Source: an uncultured Lachnospiraceae bacterium
Lineage (GTDB): Bacteria > Bacillota > Clostridia > Lachnospirales > Lachnospiraceae
DNA: 26,602 bases
Assembly: GCA_910588845.1 (NCBI GenBank)
Contig: CAJURU010000037.1
Location: 1-26,602 of the forward strand
Direction of reading: 5' to 3'
In this document: positions 1 to 6,759 of the stretch, piece by piece
Numbering within the stretch: the first letter of the stretch is position 1
Layout of the letters: every line of letters begins with the position of its first letter
The notes under the pieces: generated by a model
Database searches by the model: none
The model's input: only the letters and a program-made list of their open reading frames with translations
What the model was told of the DNA's origin: nothing
Program-made: the position numbers and the translations under genes

Positions 1-240
1 TATTGTTTGCTTTTACAGTATATCACACATTTTTCTATGGGGATAGCTATAATCTTTCCATCTCCCTCCACAAAAAAAGGGACAAAATAATTCGTTAATT
101 CAATTTTAACTTCGTCCCAACTTGTGACAAAGTTAATAACTTTGAACCTGAAACTCTCACCTTTTCAATTAGCAAGATTTTCAACAAAATTTTTCGGATA
201 ATTAGCAGAAACGCTATTTTGATCAGCAAACTCAGATATA
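1..240. other. Non-coding left edge with palindrome and second terminator-like hairpin
   Basis: I see no credible gene here; the reading frames on both strands are short and lack ribosome binding sites. Two structures stand out. Positions 128-144 form a 17-base palindrome (CAAAGTTA-A-TAACTTTG). Read on the minus strand, GGGAC (114-118) can pair with GTCCC (79-83), with an inner GTTAA/TTAAC stem, followed by seven T (72-78), like a weak intrinsic terminator. The stretch probably lies between the tRNA terminator and the next minus-strand gene outside the window. Confidence 0.4.
72..118 (-). terminator. Possible intrinsic terminator (weak stem, seven-T tract)
   Basis: On the minus strand a GGGAC/GTCCC outer stem and a GTTAA/TTAAC inner stem, separated by an asymmetric internal loop, are followed at once by seven T. 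The T tract is good but the stem is interrupted and AT-rich. It lies about 130 bases beyond the stronger tRNA terminator, so it may end a separate short transcript or be chance. Confidence 0.35.
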
Positions 241-248
241 GTAAAATA

Positions 249-278
249 CCGAAAACTCTGGAACCCCAGAATTCCCGG
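249..278 (-). terminator. Terminator of the tRNA-Arg transcript
   Basis: On the minus strand CCGGGAATTCTGG (266-278) and CCAGAGTTTTCGG (249-261) form a 13-pair stem around the loop GGTT (262-265). Ten pairs are Watson-Crick and three are G-U, so the stem forms well only in minus-strand RNA; on the plus strand the same positions would be A-C mismatches. The tail reads TATTTT. It starts 14 bases past the tRNA 3' end. Confidence 0.7.
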
Positions 279-291
279 CATTTCTTTAGAC

Positions 292-364
292 GTCGCTAAG
301 AGGATTCGAACCTCCGGCCTACCGCTTAGGAGGCGGTCGCTCTATCCAGCTGAGCTATAGCGAC
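292..364 (-). tRNA. tRNA-Arg (anticodon CCT)
   Basis: The minus strand folds into a full 73-base cloverleaf: acceptor GTCGCTA/TAGCGAC, D stem GCTC/GAGC, anticodon stem ACCGC/GCGGT, T stem GGAGG/CCTCT with loop TTCGAAT. The anticodon loop CTCCTAA gives anticodon CCT, which reads the AGG arginine codon. The 3' CCA is not encoded and must be added after transcription. The gene lies 32 bases downstream of the DUF3881 gene on the same strand and is followed by a hairpin terminator. No convincing promoter of its own was found in the short gap. Confidence 0.97.
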
Positions 365-396
365 ATTTAGAAATCTATATTCATTTTACTTGTTTC

Positions 397-1278
397 CTAG
401 ATATTATAATTGACTTGTCCTTGCATCCAGATAACACCTTTAAATCTGCGGCCCGGTGCAGGTTCTCCTAACAAGTCCTCCTGATTGATACACACATCAA
501 AAATAAGATGATTACTGTCTAAGGTCAATATATAACATTTCTCAGAAGTTCGCTTATTCTCTACTGTATAGAAATCTAATATTTCTCCCATGATACTATA
601 CTGATCGCTCTCAATTCCATAAGGCATAAAATAAGTATCTACTATAGAGAGAATATCTTCTGTCATTACCCTTCTGGAAATCATAGAATAAGTATCAATA
701 TCTTCCAACGTAAGACTTTCCATTGCCTCTTCATCACCATCTCTGGCTGCCGCCATCAGATGTGTACGATTGTTATTATATTTCTCACTATCCTTAATCT
801 GCGATTCGTTTTTGTATACTGGAAGGACAATCTTACCACTTGTCGATAAAGCAGAAATTGTAGTGTTGATAGGAATCTTTCTTCCACCTTTTGAACGAGA
901 CTCCTGAAGATATTCTATCACATTCTGTAAATAGAAAATCAACGTCACACCTATTCGCATTTCATCACAGATTCCGGCATAAGATTCGCGGTCAGAATGC
1001 TTTTCAATCTCTACTTTCTCCTCTGTGCTCACACCACTTCCAATAAAATATGGATAGTAATAATCCATCTGGAAATTATTATCATCGACATATTCGCCCC
1101 GAACAGCAATCCCTATATACTGCCCATATTCTCTGCTCAACTCTGCGAACACATTCCCATATTCATCTTCGGTGATTTTCTTAACATCAGGATTCTTAAT
1201 AACTTCATCTATCAGTGATTTAATCTCCTGTTTTTTTTTGATACTTCTGAACCCGATGCTTTTCAGATAATTATGCAT
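397..1278 (-). CDS. DUF3881 family protein, function unknown
   Basis: A 293-residue soluble protein with no signal peptide or membrane segment. I recognise it as the DUF3881 type, a family of unknown role that I associate with Lachnospiraceae and with the neighbourhood of parB. It is rich in acidic residues and has mixed alpha/beta character; the middle (about 160-190) is hydrophilic with Asn and Asp runs, probably a linker. No catalytic motif is visible. The ATG is preceded by GGAAAGGTAGGG, and a good promoter lies 39-67 bases upstream, so it is likely transcribed separately from parAB. The family assignment is from memory and fairly secure; the function is unknown. Confidence 0.8.
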   Translation of the reverse strand: MHNYLKSIGFRSIKKKQEIKSLIDEVIKNPDVKKITEDEYGNVFAELSREYGQYIGIAVRGEYVDDNNFQMDYYYPYFIGSGVSTEEKVEIEKHSDRESYAGICDEMRIGVTLIFYLQNVIEYLQESRSKGGRKIPINTTISALSTSGKIVLPVYKNESQIKDSEKYNNNRTHLMAAARDGDEEAMESLTLEDIDTYSMISRRVMTEDILSIVDTYFMPYGIESDQYSIMGEILDFYTVENKRTSEKCYILTLDSNHLIFDVCINQEDLLGEPAPGRRFKGVIWMQGQVNYNI

Positions 1279-1316
1279 TCTGATCCCTACCTTTCCAGAA
1301 AAAGTAGTCTTTATAT

Positions 1317-1345
1317 ATTATATAATAAAGTTTACAATTTTGCAA
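1317..1345 (-). promoter_or_regulatory. Sigma-A type promoter for the DUF3881 gene
   Basis: On the minus strand TTGCAA (1340-1345), a 17-base spacer and a perfect TATAAT (1317-1322) sit 39 bases before the ATG at 1278, in a strongly AT-rich gap. This would start a transcript that may run on into tRNA-Arg. Confidence 0.65.
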
Positions 1346-1364
1346 TTTTTTTATTGAGAAAGTT

Positions 1365-1895
1365 TTAAATTTTTTCATTTATTTTTTCTTTTTTTCCCAA
1401 AGCAATATTTAATGCTTCCCTTTCTTCATCTGCCAATATTATAATTGAATTTCCATTGAGAATTTCTTTTATGTAAGTATAACATCCTTCCCGGCTATGC
1501 ATGGCATTAATGATAAATCCATCATCCTTCTGATCCAACAATGCCAATGAAAAACTTAACTTTCCTCCCATTTCATGAAAGGCGTCATACTTAACCATTC
1601 CTACCTTTTGAAATGTAGATAACAAGGTATTAGAAATTCTTTCAATATCTTCTCTGTTTTTCTTTTCAGAAACGATAAGCTGATCTATCTGCTGTATTCT
1701 GGTTGCCAAAGTATCTTCTAAAGATTCTGCATTCTTCCCTTGCATAAAAGCTTCATATCGTTTGCGCAATTTATTTGACTTGCCCATATTAACTAACAGC
1801 AAAATAAAAAGCACTATCATAATTATTGCCATAATTCCCAATGTTATTAATAAATCGTCTACTGAAATATAAATTCCTAAAAAATCTGAATTCAT
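1365..1895 (-). CDS. DUF4446 family membrane-anchored protein
   Basis: A 176-residue protein with one N-terminal membrane segment (about residues 11-35), then a basic stretch (KSNKLRKRY), a helical coiled-coil-like region (about 50-90) and a conserved C-terminal half (about 98-165) with VKYDAFHEMGGKLSFSLALLD and IKEIL motifs typical of DUF4446. The topology suggests a short outside tail and a cytoplasmic domain. The family is commonly found just downstream of parB in Clostridia, as here, 42 bases after the parB stop, which suggests co-transcription with parAB. AAAGGAGG precedes the ATG. The biochemical role is unknown; a link to chromosome segregation or the division membrane is only inferred from position. 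Confidence 0.8.
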   Translation of the reverse strand: MNSDFLGIYISVDDLLITLGIMAIIMIVLFILLLVNMGKSNKLRKRYEAFMQGKNAESLEDTLATRIQQIDQLIVSEKKNREDIERISNTLLSTFQKVGMVKYDAFHEMGGKLSFSLALLDQKDDGFIINAMHSREGCYTYIKEILNGNSIIILADEEREALNIALGKKEKINEKI

Positions 1896-1937
1896 TGTTT
1901 CCTCCTTTTAATATTATATTCAGAACATATATTCGCT

Positions 1938-2846
1938 TTAGTTCTCTGTCTGATGAATAGACTGGAATAAGTCCACAATCCGTTCTAATTCATCATTAGA
2001 ATAATATTCAATCTCAATCTTACCTTTTTTATTATCCTTCTGATTAATAGAAACCTTAGTACCCATGATATTTTTAAGTTTCTGTTCTATGTCTTCATAA
2101 AAAACTGCCATGCTGCTATCTTGATTTAGTTCAGCTTTTTCTTGCTTTGGATTTTGCATTTTCTTTATCAATTTTTCTGTTTCACGTACACTCAACTTTT
2201 CATCAAAAATCTGTTGTGCTAACGTATATTGTATTTCATTATCTGTAATCGCCAATAGCGCCCGGGCATGTCCCGTTGAAATAAGTTCATCAATTACCAT
2301 CTGTTGTACACGTTCATCTAGTTTCAGAAGACGCATAGAATTTGTCACTGCTGTTCTGGATTTAGATACACGTTCTGCCACTTCATCCTGTTTCAAATTG
2401 AATTCTCTCAATAGTCGTTTATAGGCCAAAGCTTCTTCAATAGGATTCAAATTTTCTCTTTGTATATTTTCAATTAAGGATATCTCGACAATTTCCTGAT
2501 CTGTCAATTTCTTAATAATAACCGGAACTTCTTTTAATCCGGCAAGTTTTGCTGCTCTCCATCTTCTTTCTCCAGCAATAATTTCATAATAATCTTTCTT
2601 ATCCTGCACCAATAGTGGCTGTAATACCCCATACTGTTTAAGTGATTCTGACAACTCCAACAATGCATCCTCGTCAAAACTCTTCCGAGGTTGTTCTCTG
2701 TTAGGCTCTACTTTCCCTATTTTAACATACACAACATCTTTACCAATTTCTGGTTTTTTAGAAGATTCTGTACTTGTTTTATCACCGCCAATTTTATTGG
2801 GTATCATAGTATCTAGTCCTTTTCCAAGACCTCGCGCTGCTGCCAT
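1938..2846 (-). CDS. parB: Chromosome partitioning protein ParB (Spo0J)
   Basis: A 302-residue CTP-dependent DNA clamp that loads at parS and spreads along the origin region. The N-terminal MAAARGLGKGLDTMIP is the usual ParA-stimulating peptide. The CTP-binding fold shows GERRWRAA and ENIQRENLNPIEEA; the helix-turn-helix reads QDEVAERVSKSRTAVTNSMRLL; the C-terminal part (about 245-302) is the dimer domain. A GTG one codon upstream is possible, but the ATG at 2846 fits better: the parA stop and this start overlap as TGATG, with GAGG seven bases before. The overlap implies translational coupling with parA. Two perfect parS sites lie upstream of the operon, so ParB may also bind near its own promoter. 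Confidence 0.97.
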   Translation of the reverse strand: MAAARGLGKGLDTMIPNKIGGDKTSTESSKKPEIGKDVVYVKIGKVEPNREQPRKSFDEDALLELSESLKQYGVLQPLLVQDKKDYYEIIAGERRWRAAKLAGLKEVPVIIKKLTDQEIVEISLIENIQRENLNPIEEALAYKRLLREFNLKQDEVAERVSKSRTAVTNSMRLLKLDERVQQMVIDELISTGHARALLAITDNEIQYTLAQQIFDEKLSVRETEKLIKKMQNPKQEKAELNQDSSMAVFYEDIEQKLKNIMGTKVSINQKDNKKGKIEIEYYSNDELERIVDLFQSIHQTEN

Positions 2847-3613
2847 CACTCATCCTCTCTTTCTATCACTTCTTTTGCCAGTAACCGATAACTTTCTGCT
2901 CCTGCCGATTTTGCATCGTAAAGGTTAATAGGCATACCATAACTAGGAGCTTCTGCCAGTCGAATATTTCTTGGAATAATTGTCTTATATATATTTGTAC
3001 TTAGATTTTTTTTAACATTATCTACTACCTGCAATGATAAATTAGTTCTGGCGTCATACATCGTAAAAACTACCCCTTCCATCTCCAAGTCAGGGTTCAA
3101 TCTTTCTTGTACCAAATTAATTGTATGTACAAGTTGACTTAATCCCTCCAATGCATAATATTCACATTGTATTGGTACTAATACAGTATTTGCGGTTGTC
3201 ATTGCATTAATAGTAAGCATATTCAGAGAAGGTGGACAGTCTATAATAATAAAATCATAATCATCTCTTATATAATCTACTTCATTCTTCAATATGTATT
3301 CCTTTTCATTGATACCAAGCAACTCAATCTCAGCTCCAGCTAAATTTATATCCGACGGCATAAGGAAAAGATTATCAATATTTGTTGTCTGCAAACTTTC
3401 CCGAACTGTACATTGTCCGATCATAAGCTCATAGACTGTATTTTCTATTGTCTCTTTTTCTACACCAAGTCCACTTGTAGTATTTCCCTGCGGATCTAAA
3501 TCAATCGTCAAAACTTTTTTACCTGCTTCTGCAAGACAGGCAGATAAATTGATTGCTGTTGTAGTCTTACCTACGCCGCCTTTCTGATTAGCAACTGCTA
3601 TAATTTTTCCCAT
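2846..3613 (-). CDS. parA: Chromosome partitioning ATPase ParA (Soj)
   Basis: A 255-residue ParA/MinD-type ATPase that binds DNA non-specifically as an ATP dimer and works with ParB to move or organise the origin; in Bacillus the homologue Soj also controls DnaA. The deviant Walker A KGGVGKTTT sits at about 11-19, DLDPQGN at about 40-46, and IIDCPP at about 122-127. The length is typical of the small chromosomal type without an N-terminal helix-turn-helix. TGGAGGAAG precedes the ATG. The gene is first in the parA-parB unit and is preceded by an extended -10 promoter and the two parS sites. Given its family, it is probably also a regulator of the nearby DnaA. Confidence 0.97.
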   Translation of the reverse strand: MGKIIAVANQKGGVGKTTTAINLSACLAEAGKKVLTIDLDPQGNTTSGLGVEKETIENTVYELMIGQCTVRESLQTTNIDNLFLMPSDINLAGAEIELLGINEKEYILKNEVDYIRDDYDFIIIDCPPSLNMLTINAMTTANTVLVPIQCEYYALEGLSQLVHTINLVQERLNPDLEMEGVVFTMYDARTNLSLQVVDNVKKNLSTNIYKTIIPRNIRLAEAPSYGMPINLYDAKSAGAESYRLLAKEVIEREDE

Positions 3614-3680
3614 GTTCTTCCTCCATTTTGTACATATAATTAGTACAAAAAGATATCTCTATTTCTAATCGCTTTTCTCT

Positions 3681-3689
3681 ATTATAGCA
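3681..3689 (-). promoter_or_regulatory. Extended -10 promoter for parA-parB
   Basis: On the minus strand TGCTATAAT is a perfect extended -10 element 68 bases before the parA ATG. No good -35 hexamer stands 16-18 bases upstream, as is common for extended -10 promoters. The surrounding gap (3614-3852) is AT-rich and has no gene. Confidence 0.5.
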
Positions 3690-3852
3690 CTTTTTCAATT
3701 TTAATACTATATACTATATATGCTTATCCGTATCAATATGTAGTAGATTGTCACTACTTACAAATTTAATATTTTAGTAACTGCTCAGAATTGTATAAAA
3801 ATAGAAAGCAAAGCGAAAGGTTAAATCACTATTTATATGAAAATTATGAAAT

Positions 3853-3868
3853 GTTTCACGTGAAACAT
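3853..3868. promoter_or_regulatory. parS site 1 (ParB loading site)
   Basis: TGTTTCACGTGAAACA is a perfect 16-base match to the bacterial parS consensus; the palindrome extends to 20 bases (3851-3870). It lies about 240 bases upstream of parA. Confidence 0.98.
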
Positions 3869-3953
3869 TTTTTACCAGGCTCATTACATTTAACAAAGAT
3901 GTTTCTCAATACAAAATTTTATCAAAAATTCCACCTATTATTCAATCCAAGAA

Positions 3954-3969
3954 TGTTTCACGTGAAACA
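3954..3969. promoter_or_regulatory. parS site 2 (ParB loading site)
   Basis: A second perfect TGTTTCACGTGAAACA, 101 bases from the first when measured start to start. It begins two bases beyond the stop of the broken DUF3784 gene, so the site is strictly intergenic. Confidence 0.98.
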
Positions 3970-3970
3970 T

Positions 3971-4300
3971 CTACTTTTTACATATGGTATTTTCTAATAT
4001 AATAATCATTAAACAATCAAAAAATATTATACAACATATAATAAAAGCTGCACTTGCTGGCAAAACACTCTCAAATATACTTACTAGTAAAATAAGAATA
4101 GAAATAATAAGAAAACCAATTCCATAGGTTCTGCAAAGCTTTTTTTATCAAACTTTCCTTTTCCTCTTTCTTAGCAGTATTGTAACCTGATATAAGAAAA
4201 CTTCCATGTCCAGAGATTAAAACTATAGATACAATAAAAAAACAACAATTAAAATCCATAACATCCAAATCGGCTCATTCCGAACATCTGATAATTTCAT
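3971..4300 (-). pseudogene. DUF3784-type small membrane protein, broken by two compensating frameshifts
   Basis: GGAGG precedes an ATG at 4300. The first frame gives MKLSDVRNEPIWMLWILIVV and soon hits TAG. Past a run of seven T on the coding strand (4236-4242) another frame continues with FFIVSIVLISGHGSFLISGY and NTAKKEEKE. Past a run of seven A (4140-4146) the original frame resumes with KLCRTYGIGFLIISILILL and ends in ENTICKK. The joined product is 109 residues with membrane segments at both ends and the GYNTAKKEEKE core typical of DUF3784. One base is missing at the T run and one extra at the A run, so the total length stays a multiple of three. The causes could be a true pseudogene, slippage-based switching or sequencing error. 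It follows the coiled-coil gene by 26 bases. Confidence 0.75.
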
Positions 4301-4326
4301 AGTTCTAATCCTCCAATTATATTATT

Positions 4327-4899
4327 CTATTTTATCTTCTTTAACATTTGCATTATTTTTCTTGCACTTTGTTCTATTTCTCCAAGTTCCAATTTACAAC
4401 GCACTGTATCTACTCCTAACAGCTTATTACACATTTCTATTTTATGTACTAAACCTGAAAATTCTGAAATTATAATATTGCTTTTAGAATTATTTGATTG
4501 AATTGCATCATCCTCATTATCTAAAGAATCTTGTTCCGGCATATTCTCATTTTGTTTTGAAGATACTTCTATATAGCCTTGATTCTGCCTAATATCTTCC
4601 AATATGATATCTAATTCTTCTATCTTAGATATTACACTATCTAATTTTCTCTGCAAACTACCAATTTCTTCTTTTATTACTTTTCGTTCCTCCATCAATG
4701 ATAAAATTTTTTTATGACTCTCCTCATCTACTTTTCTTGGAGAAAAAGATTCAAAATCTTCATCTATTGATTCTTCCAGAACTCGAACAAATTTTACATT
4801 ATTGTTTAGCTGTACTTCTTTTCTCTGCTTTTCCTGCTCTATATTTAATTTTTCCTCAAATAATTCTTCATGTAATCTCTGTAAATATTCTATTATCAT
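4327..4899 (-). CDS. Coiled-coil protein resembling a truncated DegS-type histidine kinase
   Basis: A 190-residue, highly charged soluble protein. Residues about 5-32 and 66-108 are predicted coiled coil. A polar acidic linker (about 112-140) follows, then SGLVHKIEMCNKLLG and RCKLELGEIEQSARKIM. The last part resembles the second dimerisation helix of DegS-like kinases (HisKA_3), where one sees LVHKTELC and VRxxLEL. The first helix, with the phosphorylated His (RIARDLHD type), is absent, and so is the ATP-binding domain. If the resemblance is right, it cannot autophosphorylate and could act by dimerising with a full kinase. AAAGGAG gives a good start, and a perfect SOS-box match lies 18 bases upstream. 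The kinase link is a judgement from remembered sequences; an unrelated coiled-coil protein is possible. Confidence 0.6.
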   Translation of the reverse strand: MIIEYLQRLHEELFEEKLNIEQEKQRKEVQLNNNVKFVRVLEESIDEDFESFSPRKVDEESHKKILSLMEERKVIKEEIGSLQRKLDSVISKIEELDIILEDIRQNQGYIEVSSKQNENMPEQDSLDNEDDAIQSNNSKSNIIISEFSGLVHKIEMCNKLLGVDTVRCKLELGEIEQSARKIMQMLKKIK

Positions 4900-4916
4900 A
4901 TACTAACTCCTTTACT

Positions 4917-4928
4917 GAACATTTGTTC
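4917..4928. promoter_or_regulatory. Predicted LexA (SOS) box
   Basis: GAACATTTGTTC (GAACAAATGTTC on the other strand) fits the Gram-positive LexA/DinR core GAAC-RNRY-GTTC on the minus strand. It lies between the coiled-coil gene's ribosome binding site and candidate -10 sequences TATAAA/TATTAT (4932-4940, minus strand), which would place it over the transcription start, a usual position for LexA repression. The plus-strand hydrolase gene starts 126 bases away and is a less likely target. Confidence 0.6.
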
Positions 4929-4990
4929 ATATTTATAATATTTGATATAATTTTCTCTCACTATATTTGCAAAACTTTAATAAAATTTGT

Positions 4991-5019
4991 TTGTATATCT
5001 GCACTATATCGTCTATAAT
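4991..5019 (+). promoter_or_regulatory. Promoter for the hydrolase gene
   Basis: TTGTAT (4991-4996), a 17-base spacer and a perfect TATAAT (5014-5019) stand 35 bases before the ATG at 5055. The leader would be about 30 bases and contains AAGGAG. Confidence 0.55.
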
Positions 5020-5054
5020 AACAATAAAGATACCATAAGAAAGGAGATACTGCT

Positions 5055-6002
5055 ATGAAAAAAAAGCACATCCGCAATTTTCTAATTCTCACAACATTGA
5101 CGGCAATCGGTATGCATAGTATCAATAAAGCAATCAGTATTACTTCACCAATGAAGAATTTATTAAAAAAAGAAAATGGCAATTTTTATAATTGGCGATA
5201 CGGTAATATCTATTATACCAAAAATGGGAAAGGCTCACCATTGCTTTTAATCCATGACTTAAATCCGGCATCCTCTGATTACGAATGGCATAAAATCATA
5301 AAACATTTGGCAAAAAAGCACACTGTATATACTTTGGACTTACTGGGCTGCGGCCAAAGCGACAAGCCCAATATCACATATAGCAATTTCCTATATGTTC
5401 AATTAATCACAGATTTTATTAATCACGTCATTCGTACAACTACCGATGTTATAACTACAGGGGAATCTTCCTCTTTCACTCTGATGGCATGCAATATGGA
5501 ATCTGACTGCTTTGGTAAAATCATAGTCATTAATCCCTCCGATTTATCAGAGCTTTGCAAAACACCTAACAAGCAGAAGAACGCATTAAAGTATCTCATT
5601 GATTCTCCTATCATTGGTACTTTTCTCTATAATATGCTCTATTGCAGAAAAAACATTGAAAATAAATTTTACAATGAATTCTATAGTAGTAAACACATGG
5701 TATCTGCAACTGCTATTGACTACTTTTATGAATCTGCGCATCTTGAACAGAGTAATGGAAAATATCTGCTGTCAAGCATTATATCAAATTACACAAATAT
5801 CAATATTATACATGCGCTGAAAAAAATTAAAAATGATATTTATCTTATCGGAAGTATTGAAATGGAAGGTATGCAATACATTATTGACTCTTATATATCT
5901 TATAATCCTGCCATAGATTCATCTTTCATAACAGGAGCGAAATACCTTCCACAGCTCGAGACAGCGGATAAATTATTACAAATTATAACGGATCTCTTGT
6001 AG
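5055..6002 (+). CDS. Alpha/beta-hydrolase fold protein, catalytic His apparently lost
   Basis: A 315-residue protein, N-terminally anchored or secreted (basic MKKKHIRN, then a hydrophobic stretch at about 9-22). The alpha/beta-hydrolase core is plain: PLLLIHDLN (62-70), TLDLLGCGQSDKP (93-105) and a nucleophile elbow GESSS (136-140) with Ser138. Near the end the family normally has a GHLPQLE-like motif with the catalytic His; here it reads GAKYLPQLE, with Tyr297 at that place. The codon is TAC, one transition from CAC. The enzyme may therefore be inactive, or may use another base. AAGGAG precedes the ATG. The gene runs opposite to its neighbours, head-on to replication, and its 3' end overlaps rsmG by 20 bases. 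Substrate unknown. Confidence 0.8.
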   Translation: MKKKHIRNFLILTTLTAIGMHSINKAISITSPMKNLLKKENGNFYNWRYGNIYYTKNGKGSPLLLIHDLNPASSDYEWHKIIKHLAKKHTVYTLDLLGCGQSDKPNITYSNFLYVQLITDFINHVIRTTTDVITTGESSSFTLMACNMESDCFGKIIVINPSDLSELCKTPNKQKNALKYLIDSPIIGTFLYNMLYCRKNIENKFYNEFYSSKHMVSATAIDYFYESAHLEQSNGKYLLSSIISNYTNINIIHALKKIKNDIYLIGSIEMEGMQYIIDSYISYNPAIDSSFITGAKYLPQLETADKLLQIITDLL

Positions 6003-6702
6003 GAGTTCCTGCTCTTCTCGGATACGATTTGGAGGTCTTACAATTCTTTTTGACTTTTACAAAAGACCTCCAAATTTCTGTCCCTGGCAAAACAAACTTT
6101 TCAACTTCTTCAATCTCACTGCCAAGAAGATGCAATGCTTTCTTAGCGTGAGAAACTTCCTCATCTATTTCCCCAGATTTATAAGAGATAAACATTCCTC
6201 CCTGTTTTACAAAAGGAATGCAGTATTCACTCAGAGTTGATAAATTAGCAACTGCCCGGGAAACACAAATATCAAACTTTTCTCTATATTCCTGTTTTCT
6301 TGCTATTTCTTCCGCTCTTCCATGCAATGCGCTTATTTTCGTTAATGATAATTCTGATATCACATCTTGTAAAAACAATACACGCTTATTTAAGGAATCT
6401 ATCAAAACAATTTCCAATTGAGGAAAGGCAATTTTTAAAGGAATACCAGGGAACCCTGCCCCGGTTCCCAAATCAAGAATTTTTAAAGGTTGTCTTAAAT
6501 CTACACTTTTTATAAGACAAAGTGAATCCAGGAAATGTTTCTCCACAACTTCCTCAAACTCTGTGATAGCAGTAAGATTTACGGACTTATTCTTTTCAAC
6601 CATCATCTCATAAAAAGTTAAAAACTGATTTAACTGTTTATCAGTAAGCAAAATATGCAAATTTTTCAAGCCATTCGTAAACTTTTGCAAATTATAATCC
6701 AT
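5983..6702 (-). CDS. rsmG: 16S rRNA m7G527 methyltransferase RsmG (GidB)
   Basis: A 239-residue S-adenosylmethionine-dependent enzyme that methylates N7 of G527 in 16S rRNA; loss gives low-level streptomycin resistance in other bacteria. The SAM-binding motif LDLGTGAGFPGIPL is at about 76-89, followed by acidic strand ends IVLIDSLNKRV and the conserved SRAVA. The C-terminal YPRRAGTPTRDPL is typical, so the end is intact although it overlaps the convergent hydrolase gene by 20 bases. AAAGGATAAAG precedes the ATG. It follows mnmG by 57 bases in the usual mnmE-mnmG-rsmG order. A 13-base inverted repeat lies inside its 3' end. Confidence 0.97.
   Translation of the reverse strand: MDYNLQKFTNGLKNLHILLTDKQLNQFLTFYEMMVEKNKSVNLTAITEFEEVVEKHFLDSLCLIKSVDLRQPLKILDLGTGAGFPGIPLKIAFPQLEIVLIDSLNKRVLFLQDVISELSLTKISALHGRAEEIARKQEYREKFDICVSRAVANLSTLSEYCIPFVKQGGMFISYKSGEIDEEVSHAKKALHLLGSEIEEVEKFVLPGTEIWRSFVKVKKNCKTSKSYPRRAGTPTRDPL
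6027..6075. repeat. 13-base inverted repeat inside the rsmG 3' end
   Basis: ATTTGGAGGTCTT (6027-6039) and AAGACCTCCAAAT (6063-6075) are perfect inverted copies separated by 23 bases. The repeat lies in rsmG coding sequence and 25 bases past the stop of the convergent hydrolase gene, so it would fold in both transcripts. It has no T tract on the plus-strand exit side. Confidence 0.8.
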
Positions 6703-6759
6703 GTACTTTATCCTTTCAAACCTAAGAGTTTTATTTTTATATCATATTGATACAAAAAA

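Noticed and set aside
2178..2193. Possible third parS site inside parB
   Set aside because: Only TGTTTCACGT matches; the second half of the palindrome is wrong (11 of 16 bases), and it codes for a normal part of ParB.
3791..3997. Plus-strand open frame of 68 codons
   Set aside because: It runs through both parS sites, has no ribosome binding site, and its repeated MFHVKH peptide is only the translation of parS.
4961..5182. Minus-strand 73-codon membrane-like frame
   Set aside because: It overlaps the start, ribosome binding site and promoter of the hydrolase gene and has no binding site of its own.
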